The notes below the pieces were generated by a model. It searched no databases, was not told the DNA's origin, and saw only the letters and a program-made list of their open reading frames with translations. A program made the translations under genes and the position numbers. A stretch of DNA of 64,000 bases from Symbiodinium microadriaticum (lineage: Eukaryota; Sar; Dinophyceae; Suessiales; Symbiodiniaceae), in contig LSRX01000259.1 in NCBI GenBank assembly GCA_001939145.1, positions 442,837-506,836 of the forward strand, given 5' to 3'. Shown here in pieces: positions 36,306 to 46,982 of the stretch (positions are counted from its first letter, which is position 1; each line of letters starts with the position of its first letter).

Positions 36306-36383
36306 CCAGGCTAAATCTGCCGAGCCTCCACAGCTGCTCAAGAGCGTGCTAAAAATCACGATGTTTGCCTCAACACCTCCAGA
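36306..36383 (-). CDS. PPR exon
   Basis: Reads SGGVEANIVIFSTLLSSCGG then SADLAW. The run G(V)xANxVxFSTLLSSC is a PPR first helix. It lies about 0.8 kb downstream in transcription of the exon at 37206-37328 and is probably part of the same gene. Confidence 0.7.
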
Positions 36384-37205
36384 GCACTTGCATTGCATGG
36401 TGTCCTTCCTCAGCCGGTGGTCTTTTCGAGTTGCATGATCTCGATCGTCTGAAATCTTTCTACTGCAAGCTCCCATTACTCACCCCATATGCTTTTCTGC
36501 AGTGCAAAACAATCCTACAGCATGGGAAACCGTCCACAATGGCTGCATGTTTTGGCATCCGAACCATACCAATCTGCTCCTATTAATAGACGAACGACAC
36601 CGACGCGAAGCGTCGGGCAGCAAAGGTTCAGAACACCTGCTGCCTCGTGCCGCCATGGAAGTGCAGCAGCTCAAGGACCGGAGCCATGCTTTCCGGACTT
36701 GATCAGTGTCCTGCGCAGGCGTGCGACTGCAAACAGCAGCGACAATGCAGGAAACCTTTTGCGGACTTGCTCACGGTGTTTTGTCCCAACAGGTGGCGAT
36801 AAGATAGACCCCTCTTACACTGTGTCACTGTGTGTTCGCTTGCCCAAGATCGGTAAGCCCATCTACGAGTGGCACACATACAAATGCGTCTATGTGTGCA
36901 TGTACATTGTACATTGTGTACATCAAATACATATGCATCTATGTTTGCATGTGCATGTGTACATTGTGTACATGCTCGCATACGTACGTACCCACATGTG
37001 GTGAGAGAAAGCATGCCTGTTCTGCAAGAGTACGGCATATACGCACAAATATATATGTATCATCGTTTTTGTATATAAACATACACAAACATTTGTAATA
37101 TGGACACAGAGACGTGGAAAGGGCAAGGGAGAAACGTAAACGAATGCACTCCCACTGCATACCTGTGAGGAAATACAGGAGTATATAGCAGCAGCATGAA
37201 GGAAG

Positions 37206-37328
37206 AGGTGCTGCCTCCTCCATAGACTCCATAGCAGCATTGGCCGAGAGGATGGCCCCGTAGGTGACCACGTTCGGAGTCGTGCCAGCTGTGCACATCT
37301 TGTTCCTGAGTTGTGGCTCGTCAGCAAC
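37206..37328 (-). CDS. PPR exon
   Basis: Reads VADEPQLRNKMCTAGTTPN followed by VVTYGAILSANAAMESMEEA. This is the end of one pentatricopeptide motif and the first helix of the next (PNVVTYGAILSA). PPR proteins bind organellar RNA in plastids or mitochondria. This is the most upstream of six PPR exons spread over 33.0-37.3 kb on this strand. Exon ends are approximate. Confidence 0.75.
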
Positions 37329-37978
37329 AAGAAACAAGGGAAGCTGTGACACGACACATGCTGTGCAACTAGAAGGTTTAGAGTGTCAACAGACGAGTGA
37401 TGAGGCTTTCGCTGAAAGGCATGTGCACGAAACGATTAGTGGTTCAGTTACTTGGCAAGCAGTTGGCCGAAGCTGAGCGACGAAGACAACCTAAAACCCT
37501 GAAACCTTCGACTTTGAAGCCGACATCCCAAACCCTCGAAAATCCACAAACCGATGACTGACAAAAAATGGTACAGCTCCCCACACTGCATGATCAATCC
37601 CTGGTGTGGCAAAAGGTTACAACTCTCACGACCCTGATGCCGAACAGCTACTTTCTCCAAAGACTGCTTTCCCAACCCAGAAAACCATGCTGTCTCTAAG
37701 GTGTTCTGTAGGTACTAAAGGGCTGCGATTCTTGAGGGGGGCGTAGGAGACTTCGCCAGTCTGGTGGCTTGCTATCAAGGGCATATCAAGGGCTATCGAA
37801 CTCCTAGTCGTCTCAACCTCTGCCTGGTAATTCCGTGCATTAAGACTTAGACTTGAAGTCTCTGAAGACTATGAAGACCCTGAAATCCGAAGCGCGAATC
37901 CCTGAGTGAAGGGAGGTAAAACGTTATCAAACTTGAAGAGGAATGAGAGGTATGGTTTCTGTTATAGCTGCACGTGGA

Positions 37979-38156
37979 GGTGCGTCGTGTTAGGTGCGGG
38001 TGGTGCGTGTGTTAGGTGCGGGTGGTGCGTGTGTTAGGTGCGGGTGGTGCGTGTGTTAGGTGCGTGTGGTGCGTGTGTGAGGTGCGTGTTAGGTGCGTGT
38101 GGTGCGAATGTTAGGTGCAGATGGTGCGTGTATTAGGTGCGTGTGGTGCGTGTCTG
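37979..38156. repeat. 22-bp minisatellite
   Basis: About eight copies of a GGTGCGTGTGTTAGGTGCGGGT-like unit, exact at first and degenerate later. Confidence 0.9.
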
Positions 38157-38289
38157 CAGCAAAGCAGCGGATCGAGTCGAACATGATGGCATGATGGTAT
38201 TATATCACCGAACTCACTGAACCAATACTGTGATGTGCTCAACTTTCCTACTTCTTATGGTCGTCCAGTCGTCTTCGTGAGCTGCCATT

Positions 38290-39184
38290 GAATGGCAGAT
38301 AACCGAGAAGTTGTGGCTCCCTCGCCACGTGTGCCAGCCGCTGAGCGACTTTTTAGAGCTGCGCAGCAGCTTGTGCTCAATGTAGCACGGCAGCAGCCAT
38401 TGCGGCAGAAGCATTCGCGGCATTCAGCTTGTGCTCTTGCCCGTGCAGGCAGGGGACAGATTGCTTCATTACATTGGGTAGCTCGTTGTGGTGTGATGGT
38501 ACGACAGAACAGTTGCTGCTAATTGTAGCAGGCAAAGAGAAGAAGATGATCCAGCATGCGTCTTCGCGTTTCTTGCAGCGGTTCAGGACATTCAACTTCT
38601 TGTTGCTCTTGTTTCGGTTCTCTTTCACATAGCAATGCTGAACTTCATCTGTATCAGCGGCAGGAGCAAGGTCCAAGCTTACAACCGGGATCATGCAGTG
38701 CGGCAGGGCGATCTCATCAACATAGATGCCCCCCCATCTTCTGAGAAAGTCAAAGGACGAGGCCAGGTTATAGAGCCCGCAGTGTCGGAATCGGAACATA
38801 AAACTCGAGCTGTGGCTGCAGGTCAATGGAGAACGTGGACTACGTCGGCAATGCTTCGAGTGTCGCAGGGGCCCCTGCATGGCGGCAGGTTTCTTTGTAC
38901 ATGCTCTGTATTGCGTTGTGATTGTATATTATATTATTATAATTATTATATATTGACTCCACAGCCCAGGCTGGGGCGGGCGACATCATCGATCATACGA
39001 ATGACTGCAGACGGGCCTCGGCTTCCGAAACTGCTCTCCAAATCCCCCACCATGTGTCGCAGTGGCATTGAGCATGAAGCAATATCTTGGGTCATGGTCC
39101 ATGCTCCATATTCCTATTTGAGGTTCAGCATCAATAGCCTGGCATTTTGGATCGGATGTGGCACGGACACCATATCTAAGGCAG
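38290..39184 (+). other. Possible 5' part of the methyltransferase gene, exons not resolved
   Basis: Several frames are open, for example 38635-39195. Fragments that may be coding include one with HVCQPLSDF near 38330 (weakly like motif IV, but lacking the PC) and GAG AAC GTG at 38829-38837 (an ENV in one frame, like motif VI). None can be joined with confidence. AT-rich DNA at 38925-38955 looks intronic. Confidence 0.25.
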
Positions 39185-39470
39185 GAATTCGATGACTGTG
39201 TGTCTTTAGCCTTGAGCAAAGCAATTTTGAAGCGAGTTGTTGATGCAGACCCGCCACGCCCTGTGTGACTACTACCTGTTCGAGCAGAAGAAGGGGTTTG
39301 AATATGTGACGAGCCAGGAGTGTGATTTTAAGCGGTTCGTTGACTTGTATTAGTAGAGTACAGTAGAGTTAGAGTTAGTAGAGTTCTCTGAATGCAGGAC
39401 GACCGCGCTGTGATTGGCTACCAGATTGAGTTTGACGAGACCGGTCAAATTCTCAGGCTCAAGCAACGGC
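39185..39470 (+). CDS. Probable upstream exons of the same methyltransferase gene
   Basis: Open coding segments sit just upstream of the methyltransferase exons on the same strand. One reading is 39185-39199 (EFDDC), a 49-nt GT-AG intron, 39249-39338 (TRHALCDYYLFEQKKGFEY... to KRF), a 59-nt GT-AG intron (39339-39397), then 39398 onward (DDRAVIGYQIEFDETG...). All joins are phase 0. The residues fit no motif I recognise but have protein-like composition, and the short introns match the downstream ones. The exact end of the last piece is unclear because of the N at 39471. An exon ending after DDRA would also join the next exon in phase. Confidence 0.5.
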
Positions 39471-39502
39471 NATCCCAATCCGAACCCTATTCATGACGGC
39501 AG

Positions 39503-39991
39503 GTACTGCCGACAATACTCCCGGGAAGCAAGCTGTGGTGCATGGAGAAAGGACGATTGTTGATCGGCCACTTGATCGGATCATGCACGGCAATGACAAC
39601 ATTAATGTAGCCTATAGCCCAACATGTGTCAGGGGATCATCAGTGCCAAGCTCGCATGTCGAGGCTCCGAGCTTCTGCAGCTGCAAGGCTTCGATATGGA
39701 TGTGTATGACGAGTTAGAAATCACGGAGCATCAGCGGGCCGATTTGGCAGGCAATTCGTCCCTTGGTTCGATGATTTTGCAATCACAAAGTCGCAAAGTG
39801 TAAAATCTCGAATGGATGGTCTGGCCACTGTAAGGTTTGCGTGGCCATGCATTACGGCAGCTGTGCTCGCTTTGATTTCGGCTCTCCGCTGGAACACGGC
39901 GAGCGAAGATGAAGAGCTGGATGAGCTGGCGAGCATGCAGAGCAGGCCTCAAGTCTCTAAACCAAGACCTTTAAGCTACTCCAGATTCTGA
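39503..39991 (+). CDS. C5 cytosine DNA methyltransferase, C-terminal exons
   Basis: Three exons join in frame. Exon 39503-39566 (after an AG at 39501-39502) gives VLPTILPGSKLW...GRLLIG. A GC-AG intron of 97 nt follows (39567-39663). Exon 39664-39757 gives SELLQLQGFDMDVYDELEI and HQRADLAGNS. A GT-AG intron of 77 nt follows (39758-39834). Exon 39835-39991 gives FAWPCITAAVLALISALRW and an acidic tail to TGA. In C5 methyltransferases this is the end of the target-recognition region, motif IX (PT..pGSk.W...GR.l.G.ELL.LQGF) and motif X (lAGNSfawP). The enzyme methylates cytosine in DNA. The catalytic PC motif and ENV must lie upstream and were not placed with confidence. Dinoflagellate methyltransferases can sit in retroelements; no retroelement is visible beside this one. 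Confidence 0.85.
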
Positions 39992-39999
39992 CTGACTCC

Positions 40000-41192
40000 C
40001 TAAATTCTAGCCCTAAACTGTTGGCTCAGGCTCGAACCTCAACACCATGTACCCCTAGACACCCTAAGCTCCTAAACTAAAGCCTAGCTTGAACCTACCC
40101 TAAACTCCAAACATATCCAGCTCCCCGCAGGCTCCGCCGTTGAGCTTCGAGACGGTCCAAGCGGCAGGGGAAAAGAATCACTGGCGCGAGTCCAATTTAG
40201 ATGGCATTACTTCAATTACTTCTACACCTCAACCCCCGCCCTGCATTTGCACCTCACCCCGCACCCTCAACCGTACCCTCAACCCATGCCCTGCACCCTC
40301 AATCCGCACCCCCAACCCGCACCCTGCACCCGTGCTTGCACCCTCAACCCACACCTTATGCCCGTACCCTACGCCCCCGAAGCCCACACATGCCAACAGA
40401 GCATTGCTCTTGAAGTTTGATAAGTAAAACGTGTAAAACGTCCCAGGCTCAGCAACGTCAGTGGCGGGGCCCACTGGGAAGCAGCTTCATGAGCTTTGAA
40501 CGCCTGCGTATACCTAGGCAGCGATGGGAGTCATCCTTCAGAGACCTGCATCTTATGATGGACGATGGACTGAACGGTAGCGGGGGTTAGGACATTAGCT
40601 CATGATCCACGGCTGCAGGTGGACTTTTTGACAAAGTCGGGTGTTCAGGGCTTTCAGTTTAACGTTTTGGGGACCTTGTCCGGCATCCGAGGACATGGGA
40701 TAGGAAGCACCAGACTCTGGTCCTGTCATGAAACGACTTCGTGTACCTTAGGTAACTGGCTGAAGAAACTGCTCAACGAAGCAAGGGTCACATACAATCA
40801 ACACTGAGATAAAAGCGTTGTCGCTGGGCTGGTGCTATTCAACGCAATTCCATGCAATTCCGCTCTACATTTCCGCTGCTCGCACAGCAAAGGACCGTTA
40901 ACAAAACACGAAGGCATGCCCTGCACTGGACTTCCTGTCTATGGTTGTTTAGGCACAGTGGTCTATTGCGCATGTCATTCAGCGTTTCATCTCTACGGAG
41001 AAAATGTAATTTGCAGCCTGATGGCTTGCTCTGCCTGTCTTCCAGCTTACTTTCATTGAAGTCCTGTATATCGCTCATTTTGTAGCTTCGCTGCCCTGTG
41101 GAGATCAGACTGCGATTCTTGCTGGTTGGCTACTACTGGAGGCAGTCTTATCATAGTTTCTTCAACGCAACAGCCTCCTTAGAGGCTCGCAT
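40000..41192. other. No gene recognised
   Basis: Downstream of the methyltransferase stop. Contains a CCCTAAA-poor, (ACCC)-rich stretch at 40225-40385 that forms proline-rich frames. Confidence 0.45.
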
Positions 41193-41492
41193 CTACATCC
41201 CAAGCCGCGCGGCGTTATCGCATCCGGCTCCTGCTCCAACGAGCTGAGAGAATGAAACAAATCCTCGCCAGGCGGCTGATGCAAAGTGGCAGACCAGGCA
41301 CAGACTGACCAACTTTGACAGACACATTCCAGTCACAGCAGAAACACTTGAAAGGGCATCCACAATGGGCCAAAACAAACCCTCGCCCACACAAAGTTTG
41401 CCGAACCCTTTGCAGGAAAGAGTGTCGAGGGCACGTGACGTCTCGCGCTGAGACCCCAAAGCGCCGATAATGACCTTCCGAAGGTCACACAC
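41193..41492 (-). CDS. Possible exon, unknown
   Basis: A stop-free frame of 99 codons with mixed hydrophobic composition (GLFWPIVDALSSVSAVTG). No motif recognised; may be chance. Confidence 0.2.
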   Translation of the reverse strand: MCDLRKVIIGALGSQRETSRALDTLSCKGFGKLCVGEGLFWPIVDALSSVSAVTGMCLSKLVSLCLVCHFASAAWRGFVSFSQLVGAGAGCDNAARLGM

Positions 41493-41944
41493 GAAGTTCG
41501 TGTGTGAAAGTAGTTGTGGAATCTTTTCTATCCGTGGACTCTCTTCAACGACACGTCGGCTCTGAATGCTACGCCGTCTGGCAGGTATGTCCGTCAGCGC
41601 AAAAGGCAGGCAAGAAGGAGCCTACAGCCAATAATTATCCTGAAACCACAAACAAACAACATCGAATTGACACTGCATTGCATGTCATTACTTGCTACGG
41701 CTATCCGATGCCCACGAGTATCCCCCACACGAAGCAGTATCTACGTAGTTCGCCGCAGATCACTACGCATATCTGCGACAGCATAGCTAGTTCAGGGCAG
41801 CAGCCACTGCATCTGTCAGATTTCCTGCCTGTAAATTTCTGTAAATGTGTGTATGCAGCGCGCAACCTGTTGGCTCCTGGAACCCGACACCGAAGGCCTC
41901 TCGCCAGAGACGCAGAATGCAACCCCAAGCCAGTTTGTTATCTG

Positions 41945-41964
41945 TATATATATATATACATATA

Positions 41965-41997
<33 letters not shown>

Positions 41998-42022
41998 ATG
42001 TATATGTATATGTATATGTGTG

Positions 42023-42060
<38 letters not shown>
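41945..42060. repeat. (TA)n/(GTAT)n microsatellite
   Basis: TATA, GTAT and TATATG runs; explains tyrosine/isoleucine-rich frames on both strands. Confidence 0.95.
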
Positions 42061-42061
<1 letters not shown>

Positions 42062-42239
42062 CACATACAGTCAGCATGTTTTCTATGAAAGACATGCTCC
42101 AACTTTCCAAGCCACTCTGCTACAGGTATATACAAAAGGGGCCTGTATGATTAGGATAGGGCCTGGGAGCAGCTTGTAGATACGTGTAGTATAGATGTAG
42201 CAAGGACCGCTGATACAGGAATGGTGTTACTTTGGGTAC

Positions 42240-42340
42240 TGCCCCCCTCCCCATACAGTAACAGTCTATAATAGGGCTACTAGTGAGGGCCTTATATATC
42301 CATATTATGAATATTACTCAACTGTTACTGAGAGGGGACA
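42240..42340. mobile_element. MITE-like element, weak
   Basis: CCCCTCCCCATACAGTAACAG at the left and CTGTTACTGAGAGGGGAC at the right form imperfect inverted ends around an AT-rich centre. Confidence 0.45.
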
Positions 42341-42371
42341 GTCAGTATCCAAGTGTTACTAATCATTCGGG

Positions 42372-42972
42372 CGTCCCTTCTACCCGAAACCCTGCCATCC
42401 GAAAGCCCTCAGCCTTAAATCCCAGACCCTAAGACCCTAAAACCCTGTAGACCCTAGAACCTAAAACTCTACAGACCCTAAAACCCTATTGACCCTGCGC
42501 CCTGAACCCAAAGGCCCTAACCCCCCCCCCAAAAAAAAAAAAAAATCTAAATACTAAACCCTAAAACCTTCAACCTCTAAATCCTCGACCCTAAAACCCT
42601 AAACCCAAAAGCCCGATAAACCCTCGGGCCCTAAACCTAAACCCCTTAACCCTAAACCCCTATAAACCCCATAAACCCCTAAGCCCTAAACCCTTATGAG
42701 CCCTCTAAACCCCAAACCCCTATAAAACCTATAAACCCCTATAAACCCCATAAACCCCACAAGCCCTCGGGCCCGAGCATTGTGAGTGGTAGCGGAGGGC
42801 CGAACTCGACAGCGGCCCATGTCCTCCGCGAGGGCCAGGAGGATCCTCGGGCTTGCGTTTTGGGTTTAGGGTTTAGAGTTTTGGATTTTGGGTTTAGGAT
42901 GGTTTAGGGTTTCGGGTTTTGGATTTGGGTTTAGGGATTAGGGTTTTAGGGTTTAAGATTTAGGGTACTTCG
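42372..42972. repeat. Telomere-like pair around a PPR exon
   Basis: Long CCCTAAA-type arm to about 42770, including a C10 run followed by a long A run at about 42525-42545, a PPR-exon core of about 95 bp, and a TTTAGGG-type arm at 42862-42972. Confidence 0.9.
42776..42847 (-). CDS. PPR exon between telomere-like arms
   Basis: Reads RILLALAEDMGRCRVRPSAT then THNA, a PPR helix B end and the next helix A start (RVRPSATTHNA). In transcript direction it follows a CCCTAAA-type tract ending in AG (CGCAAG) and is followed by GTGGGGTTTATGGGG, a plausible GT donor made of telomere-like sequence. Confidence 0.7.
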
Positions 42973-43057
42973 AAGAGTCTTCGAAAACACAGTACAAGGA
43001 TATAGACGATATAGATACAAACAAGTCCTCAAAAACCTCTTAAACCGGGTTTCGGGT

Positions 43058-43375
43058 TTGAATAGGAGTCTGCTGGGTATAGCAGCAGTCACTACTCCCC
43101 GGTATCGATGTGCAAGGTTTCAAGAATGCGAGGTTTGGGACGGTACTTGCCGCGGCAACCTCATTTGCTGTCACTTCTGTCGAAACCTTGCAAAAGCCTT
43201 ATCCAAAACTATCAATCCCGAACTGCATCAGTTCTTGTCCGCCGTAGCCCCCGTGGGATTCCGAGAACAACTTTGCACTCCGTGGGGTGTCGTGGGCGAA
43301 GGCAGGTGCGGATTTTTCGAATCGGAAGACGCCTACCAACAAGCAAGCCTTGCACCTTCAACCCCAGTTTCCTAG
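43058..43375 (+). CDS. Possible exon, unknown
   Basis: A 105-codon frame with CRGNLICCHFCRNLAKAL and LHQFLSAVAPVGFREQL. A second frame (43108-43425) is also open, so the coding frame is uncertain. Confidence 0.2.
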   Translation: MNRSLLGIAAVTTPRYRCARFQECEVWDGTCRGNLICCHFCRNLAKALSKTINPELHQFLSAVAPVGFREQLCTPWGVVGEGRCGFFESEDAYQQASLAPSTPVS

Positions 43376-44134
43376 AGGTTCACCCATATAAACCTGAAGC
43401 CCCAGTTCCCTACAATCTCTGCTAAACCCTGGAGGGCCTTTTTCGCCTATAGGTTCACCTAAGACTTCAAGAAGCCCTAAAAGCCCTAGTTCCAGGAAGT
43501 CAATCTCCGAGCGACGCCCACGGTCGCCCCGCATCCGAACACGTCCTATGATCCAAGCGGAGATTTGAAATGTCCTACAAATACAGGGGCACCAACAGTT
43601 CGAATAGGGCTTTGCGATGTACTGTTTATTGTATACAGCAATAACGCAGCTATACGGCCGTAGGATTAGTCTAGCGGTCGGTAGAATGCCAAAGGCTGGT
43701 TCCACGCAGGATCGGGCTTGTGTGTTTTTCAGGTACATGGGGTCTGGAAACTTAGGATTAATGCTTTCGGAGTCGACTTTCAGGGGATGCAGGACTCAGG
43801 ACCCTCTGGGAATTGCTTCAACCACGAAGTTTTGACGCTGCAATGTGAGGTTCGGGATCCCAAAGTCCAGTTGCAAGTGTTTGCTTAGGCGGATCCAATC
43901 TCCAAGGTGCAGGGTTTAGGGTTTAGGGCTTTGGGGCCAAGAATATTTAAGGTAAAGGCTAAGGGCTTAGGGAACACCACGAAACATAAAACCTGCGATC
44001 CAAGTCCTATTGTGACCTCTATCCTTCAATGGCAAAACCTTCTCCTGACCTGGAGCATGCTGGCTGCCGGATCCCATGGAACAAGAAAAATGATGACTGC
44101 ACCAGAGGAGACACAGCTGCAAAAAGTTAATAAT

Positions 44135-44236
44135 CGCTTCCCACTAATATTAAATCCCCCCCTAATATTAAAATGGAACCCCCGAAATCCAATTTTAATA
44201 TTAGGAGGGGGGGGCGTTTTAATATTAGGGGGAAGA
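44135..44236. mobile_element. Long hairpin with TAATATTA units
   Basis: Arms of about 40 bp (left has CCCCCCCTAATATTAAAAT, right the inverse) around a loop of about 11 bp. Each arm holds two TAATATTA palindromes. Non-coding; could be a MITE or a structured site. Confidence 0.75.
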
Positions 44237-45086
44237 GATTAGCAGCAATCAAGGAGCAATACTGATGAAAAGTACCGAAGTATCAGCAGCAGCATTCCTA
44301 AAAATTCTGCTGCTGCAGCAACGCAATAGGATGCACAGTGTGAGCAATGCCAACGGCAGCGTGCCAGTGACTAGACACTTTATTCTGTGATGTTGATTCA
44401 TCATGCCGGCAGAATTCACGAAGCTACGGCTATGAAGGTCGAACAGCTTCGGATGCTTCAGCGGAAGAAGCTCTAAGCGTCCCGCGCTTCTCGGGGTGAT
44501 CAATCAAAACTAGGAACACGAAACGGAACCTCAGAGAAAGCAAAGCCCCTGTGCTAAAACAGAACAGGAGAGACGTATACCTTCCACAAGCCATGGGTCG
44601 TGATCCCTCTGATCCTACTAAGCTCCTAACCTAAACCACCAACCCCAAACCTCGGGAACTTCCTACACCCGGCGTGCACCATCCCCGTGGGACTCTCAAA
44701 GCCTCTACTTAAAGCTTCATGGGAAAAGTCAGCGGGGTTAGAAGTATGTTACTGATGGTTATGAACTTCTAGTCCCTGTTCATGGGACTTGGCGGCACCT
44801 TAGTTTATGGGCACAGGCAGAGAAATCCGCAACCCTAGACCCTAAATTAAGTCTCCCGAGTCCCAGTAGAGTGAGGTCGGCTCAGCGCCATCTCGTCTAA
44901 GCTCGTTTTCAAGACGAATATAGGGGGCCTGGGTTCTTCTCGGGGGTGTCTAGGGGTTCTCTGATGTAGAGGCCTTCATCACTACAGCTGTAATTCATAG
45001 CTCATCAATCATAGTGTAGTTACGTATGTAGGGACGGTAAGGGATAATTAGTGTTATGACTTATGGCATAGACCCCCCGACTGCTG

Positions 45087-45101
45087 ATAACAACAACAAC
45101 G

Positions 45102-45137
<36 letters not shown>

Positions 45138-45165
45138 CCAGCAACAACAACAACAACAACAACCG
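45087..45165. repeat. (CAA)n microsatellite
   Basis: CAA triplets with few interruptions. Confidence 0.95.
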
Positions 45166-45524
45166 AAGCTACAATATATGACGATCATAAGTTTTGGCGG
45201 GCAAGGAAACAGAAGTTGTAATAACAGTCATCAACAAAATGCGAACAACTCAACGGCACCACATGTCGCGAAATTGTCACACAGGACCCTAAACCCTAAA
45301 ACCCGATAAAACAGCCCTGCAGGCGGTAGCAAGCTTTTTACTGCAGCTCATTGCTTTGCTGCTTGAAAGACTGCGCATTCCTGCTTCCTGTCGCTAGCTC
45401 TCCCACAAACCAACAGAGAACTCAGATGCACAAGCCTACCAAGCTCCACTGCAGAAGCATCTCTACATGACACTCGTCTTGCCCCGTATGTCTGAGTGAT
45501 GAAAAATATCATATGTGTATACCC

Positions 45525-45690
45525 ATGTGTATATATATATACACACACACGCACCTACGTACACATACGTGCATGTGTGCATATGTATGTGTATGTATAT
45601 ATATATATATACATATGCATATATGTATATATATATATATATAAATACATACATACGTATATATTCATTCATTTATTTATTGGTTTGTTT
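45525..45690. repeat. (TA)n, (GTAT)n and related microsatellites
   Basis: Mixed TATA, ACAC and CATA runs, with a smaller similar run at 45970-46015. Confidence 0.9.
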
Positions 45691-46884
45691 ATGGCGCGAT
45701 CGACATGTCTGTCCCGATGAGTGAATCTAGTAGCCTTTGCTTCCGCCGTTGCACACTCTTGTGCATGTCTTGCACGTACATTAGTCTTTTGTGGAAACCT
45801 ACCAGAAGAGCAGCAACAGCAGTTTAGTTGCAGCAGTTGAAGGTGGACAGCCAAACAAAACCACTCGTATGTCGATGACATGGTTGCCCTTTCGCGCTCT
45901 TGTGTTCGCAGCAGGTTTCCAGTTCCAGTTTCAAAATGCTGTGCTTTCAATAAATCGCGTCCATAGCAGTATGTACATGTATGTATATATATATATATGT
46001 ATATATATATATGTATAAAATGTCTACCTACGTAGATACATATACCACTGAACCAAAGCTGGGTCCATGTTCGGAATGTACTAATGCAGAAGACTGCTTA
46101 CCAGGCTGGATTCAGAACCCTCGCACAGAGTCAGCTTGTTACGTTTCCACTGTACAAGCTGCAACGAGGCTAACGTGAGCCGGAGAAGATACCCAAAGGG
46201 TCCTAGGTACCTGAGTGGGGAAATACTTACTCAAAACAGCGCAGGAATTCAAAAGAAACCCTAATTTCGACTGTGCAGGTGCTTAGGAGCCTTCGGGATA
46301 GGGGCACTCAGAAATAGTGCGGCTTAGAGCATACCTCGTGACACCCTGTCGGAAGTTCATGGGTCTTGGATGGTGGAGCTCTAGACTTAGCTCTAGACTC
46401 GAGTCGACTATGTAAAAGTCGGGGTGCTAGGTCCCATACCTGGTCCGAGATCCAGCCCGTCTTCTCAGACCCTGCCATGGTTTAAGGTTTCGACTCTCTC
46501 ACACACACACACTCGAAGCTGGGGATTGCGCTAGAGGTCTGAGATTGCCACTGCGGTTTAGGGTTTAGGGTGTAGGAGTTGTTCATGCCGATCACTTTCA
46601 GTAGACTGAGTAGACCCCGGCTGCGATTTTAGTTGTGACCTGTGTAACTAGTTCACCAGCATGCTCAGGAAGCAGCCTCTTCTCAATGTGAACAACGCAC
46701 GGTCATAAACAGAACGCACAATGAAGCTGCAGCTGTCCGTCATCTGCATGGGGAAGTATCGGATGACCACAGCAGCGGCGCTTGATGCGCAGCGAAAAGT
46801 CTGCTGCTGCTGGGGCTTGATTTCCTCGACGCGACACGTCCTATCATCACGCAGTTGTGCGTCCTAAACCGTTAATTAGTCATG

Positions 46885-46982
46885 TAGGGGCCTTAATAAT
46901 AAGAATAGGGTTTTGGGGGGCTCCTTACTATGATTATAGTATATTATACCCCCGAACCCCATTCTAATTCATATTATGTTAA
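46885..46982. mobile_element. MITE-family element
   Basis: Starts TAGGGGCCTTAATAATAAG, has AGGGTTTTGGGGGG and, inverted at the other end, CCCCCGAACCCC. About 98 bp, AT-rich centre. Confidence 0.7.

Larger units (their letters stand above)
44240..46880. other. No gene recognised apart from repeats
   Basis: Microsatellites listed separately; the remainder is unique sequence without motif-bearing frames. Confidence 0.45.

Noticed and set aside
39236..39248. A 13-nt GT-AG intron that would restore frame
   Set aside because: Too short to be credible. A 49-nt intron (39200-39248) gives the same downstream frame.
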